A DNA stretch of 34,011 bases from NCBI GenBank assembly GCA_036569045.1, contig DATCRI010000022.1, positions 1 through 34,011 of the forward strand, given 5' to 3'. The notes under the pieces are model-generated. The model was not told the origin of the DNA, searched no databases, and worked only from the letters and a program-made list of their open reading frames with translations. How positions within the stretch are numbered: position 1 is the stretch's first letter; every line of letters begins with the position of its first letter. The position numbers were made by a program, and so were the translations under genes. The DNA comes from Chthoniobacterales bacterium. GTDB taxonomy: Bacteria; Verrucomicrobiota; Verrucomicrobiia; Chthoniobacterales; JAATET01. This document shows, piece by piece, positions 32,827-34,011 of this stretch.

Positions 32827-33390
32827 ATGATCTCGACGGAAAAGCAAATCCTCCGCGCTCGGGTCCTGGCGATCCTGCGGGCAATGACCCCGGCCGAGCG
32901 GGCGGCACGCTCCGCGATCATTGCCGGGCACCTTGCGAATTTGCGGGGATTCGTCTTTGGCTTTGCGCCCCTGAAGTCCGAGGTGAACTGGCTGTCCGCC
33001 GCCCGGGAGGGAGCTTTCGCGCTGCCCCGCATCGAGGACGGCCGCCTGCGCTTTCATCGCATTACGTCACTCGCGGAACTGGTTCCCGGAGCCTTCGGCG
33101 CCCGCGAGCCGATCGCCGACGCGGCCACGCTTGCGAAGCCCGGGGAAGCCGATGTCGTGCTGGTGCCGGGGCTGGCCTTCGACCGCGACGGCGGCCGACT
33201 GGGACGCGGCGGAGGGTTCTACGATCGTTTCCTCGCGGATCCCGCAGTGCGAGCGCGGCGGGTGGCGGTCGCGTTTGCCGATCAAATCGTCGAGCGGGTG
33301 CCGACCGAGGCGCACGACGTGCACGTGGATGCGATCGTCACCGAGGACGGCTGGCTCGAGCGGCGTAGTAGCGGGCTCGATCGGGATTGA
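32827..33390 (+). CDS. 5-formyltetrahydrofolate cyclo-ligase
   Basis: A 187-residue cytosolic enzyme that uses ATP to convert 5-formyltetrahydrofolate to 5,10-methenyltetrahydrofolate, recycling folate. The N-terminal basic segment (TEKQILRARVLAILRAM) and the C-terminal signature VPGLAFDRDGGRLGRGGGFYDRFL identify the family, though it is slightly shorter than average. No clear Shine-Dalgarno is seen. Its last 53 bp overlap the convergent exonuclease gene. Confidence 0.92.
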   Translation: MISTEKQILRARVLAILRAMTPAERAARSAIIAGHLANLRGFVFGFAPLKSEVNWLSAAREGAFALPRIEDGRLRFHRITSLAELVPGAFGAREPIADAATLAKPGEADVVLVPGLAFDRDGGRLGRGGGFYDRFLADPAVRARRVAVAFADQIVERVPTEAHDVHVDAIVTEDGWLERRSSGLDRD

Positions 33391-33946
33391 GCAGCACGTC
33401 GGCAGGCTCGTCGGCGAGGGCACAGCGAGCGATCAGCCACCGGAGCAGCACCAGGCTGGCAAGGGCGTCGCAGAGGGCGTCGTGCCAGCGAAAGCCGGAG
33501 CGGAGCGCCAGGCATTCCTCTTCGCAACCGCACGCGGCGGCCAGCGCGGAAAGGGAATGGGAGTCGACCTCCGGCAGCGCGGCCTGAAAGAGCGTGAGGG
33601 TATCGACCCAGGGACCGAAGCCATGCCCGGGAAAGGCCCGGAGAAAGCGCTTCTCGGTGCCCGCGCCGTGCGAAACGACCCAGCGACCGGCGAGGCGGGT
33701 CCGCAATTCCGGCCAGAGCGCGACGAGGGGCGGGGCGCCGACGAGGTCATCGTCGGTGATCCCATGAACCTTGCGGGCGCTCCACGCGACCGGCCGATCG
33801 GCGTGGAGATAACTCCCGAATGGCTCCGTGATGACGCCATCGCGCATGGCCGCGATGCCCACCTGGATCGGCACGTCGGTCTGTCCGCGGGCGACTCCGG
33901 CGCTCTCGAAATCGATGGCGGCGAAGGCGATGTCGCGGACTCGCAC
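33338..33946 (-). CDS. DnaQ-like 3'-5' exonuclease (DEDDh family)
   Basis: A 202-residue single-domain exonuclease of the DnaQ/RNase T superfamily. ExoI motif is AIDFESAG (Asp12, Glu14), ExoII lies around VVSHGAGTEKRFL where Glu replaces the usual Asp, and ExoIII is HDALCDALAS with the His and Asp. WSARKVHGIT is the typical post-ExoI helix. It might proofread or trim DNA or RNA; being separate from dnaE it is not clearly the replisome epsilon subunit. It starts with GTG, 14 bp after the stop of the gene upstream. The ExoII Asp-to-Glu change may reduce activity. Confidence 0.82.
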   Translation of the reverse strand: MRVRDIAFAAIDFESAGVARGQTDVPIQVGIAAMRDGVITEPFGSYLHADRPVAWSARKVHGITDDDLVGAPPLVALWPELRTRLAGRWVVSHGAGTEKRFLRAFPGHGFGPWVDTLTLFQAALPEVDSHSLSALAAACGCEEECLALRSGFRWHDALCDALASLVLLRWLIARCALADEPADVLLNPDRARYYAARASRPR

Positions 33947-33960
33947 CGGGTCGGGAGTGG

Positions 33961-34011
33961 CTATCCGCGCAGCAGGGCGGCGGTGGCTTCCCAGTCGAGG
34001 CAGGCGTCCGT
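33961..34011 (-). CDS. C-terminal fragment of a leftward gene, cut by the window edge
   Basis: The frame reads TDACLDWEATAALLRG then TAG, 14 bp before the exonuclease start, so it is probably the upstream gene of the same operon. Only 16 residues are present, too few to identify. Confidence 0.45.
   Translation of the reverse strand, partial: TDACLDWEATAALLRG

Overview
The window is GC-rich, tightly packed bacterial chromosomal DNA with many 1-4 base start/stop overlaps. Gene content (plant-type ureide pathway, PocR-AraC regulator, one-polypeptide xanthine dehydrogenase, DnaE with an intact PHP site) suggests a Verrucomicrobiota-like heterotroph. That placement is an inference from gene style, not a marker-based assignment. 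No insertion sequence, CRISPR array, phage gene or rRNA was seen; there is one tRNA.

Layout. (1) 5-2557, leftward: a P1B-4 metal-exporting ATPase directly abutting a universal stress protein. (2) 2735-6154, rightward: four signalling genes joined by ATGA overlaps (PAS histidine kinase, single receiver, receiver-HisKA_3 kinase, LuxR-type regulator), which looks like one phosphorelay. (3) 6261-7288: a PocR-AraC regulator with a possible coupled 51-codon upstream ORF and a palindromic operator candidate. (4) 7301-10761, leftward: a small hypothetical gene, a degenerate receiver, a DinG/XPD-type helicase carrying a nuclease-like domain, and tRNA-Gln(UUG). (5) 10825-12072: an alkaline phosphatase-fold protein that has lost the catalytic serine and most zinc ligands.

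(6) 12069-24527 is the centrepiece, a purine-to-glyoxylate locus. Uricase points left. From a 99-bp divergent region a nine-gene rightward run encodes OHCU decarboxylase, HIU hydrolase, allantoate amidohydrolase, allantoinase, (S)-ureidoglycine aminohydrolase, ureidoglycolate amidohydrolase, a single-chain xanthine dehydrogenase, adenine deaminase and a SAM methyltransferase. Together they can convert adenine or hypoxanthine through xanthine, urate, HIU, OHCU, allantoin, allantoate, ureidoglycine and ureidoglycolate to glyoxylate, releasing nitrogen as ammonia with no urea or urease step. The methyltransferase has no obvious place in this chemistry.

(7) 24583-28014: dnaE, the replicative polymerase alpha subunit. 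(8) 28227-29306: two unknown exported or membrane-anchored proteins in visibly lower-GC DNA, a probable acquired islet. (9) 29344-32806, leftward: a secreted hypothetical protein, an OppC/OppB permease pair without its other transporter subunits, and an MBL-fold hydrolase. (10) 32827-34011: 5-formyltetrahydrofolate cyclo-ligase, a DEDDh exonuclease overlapping it convergently, and the last 16 codons of a further leftward gene.
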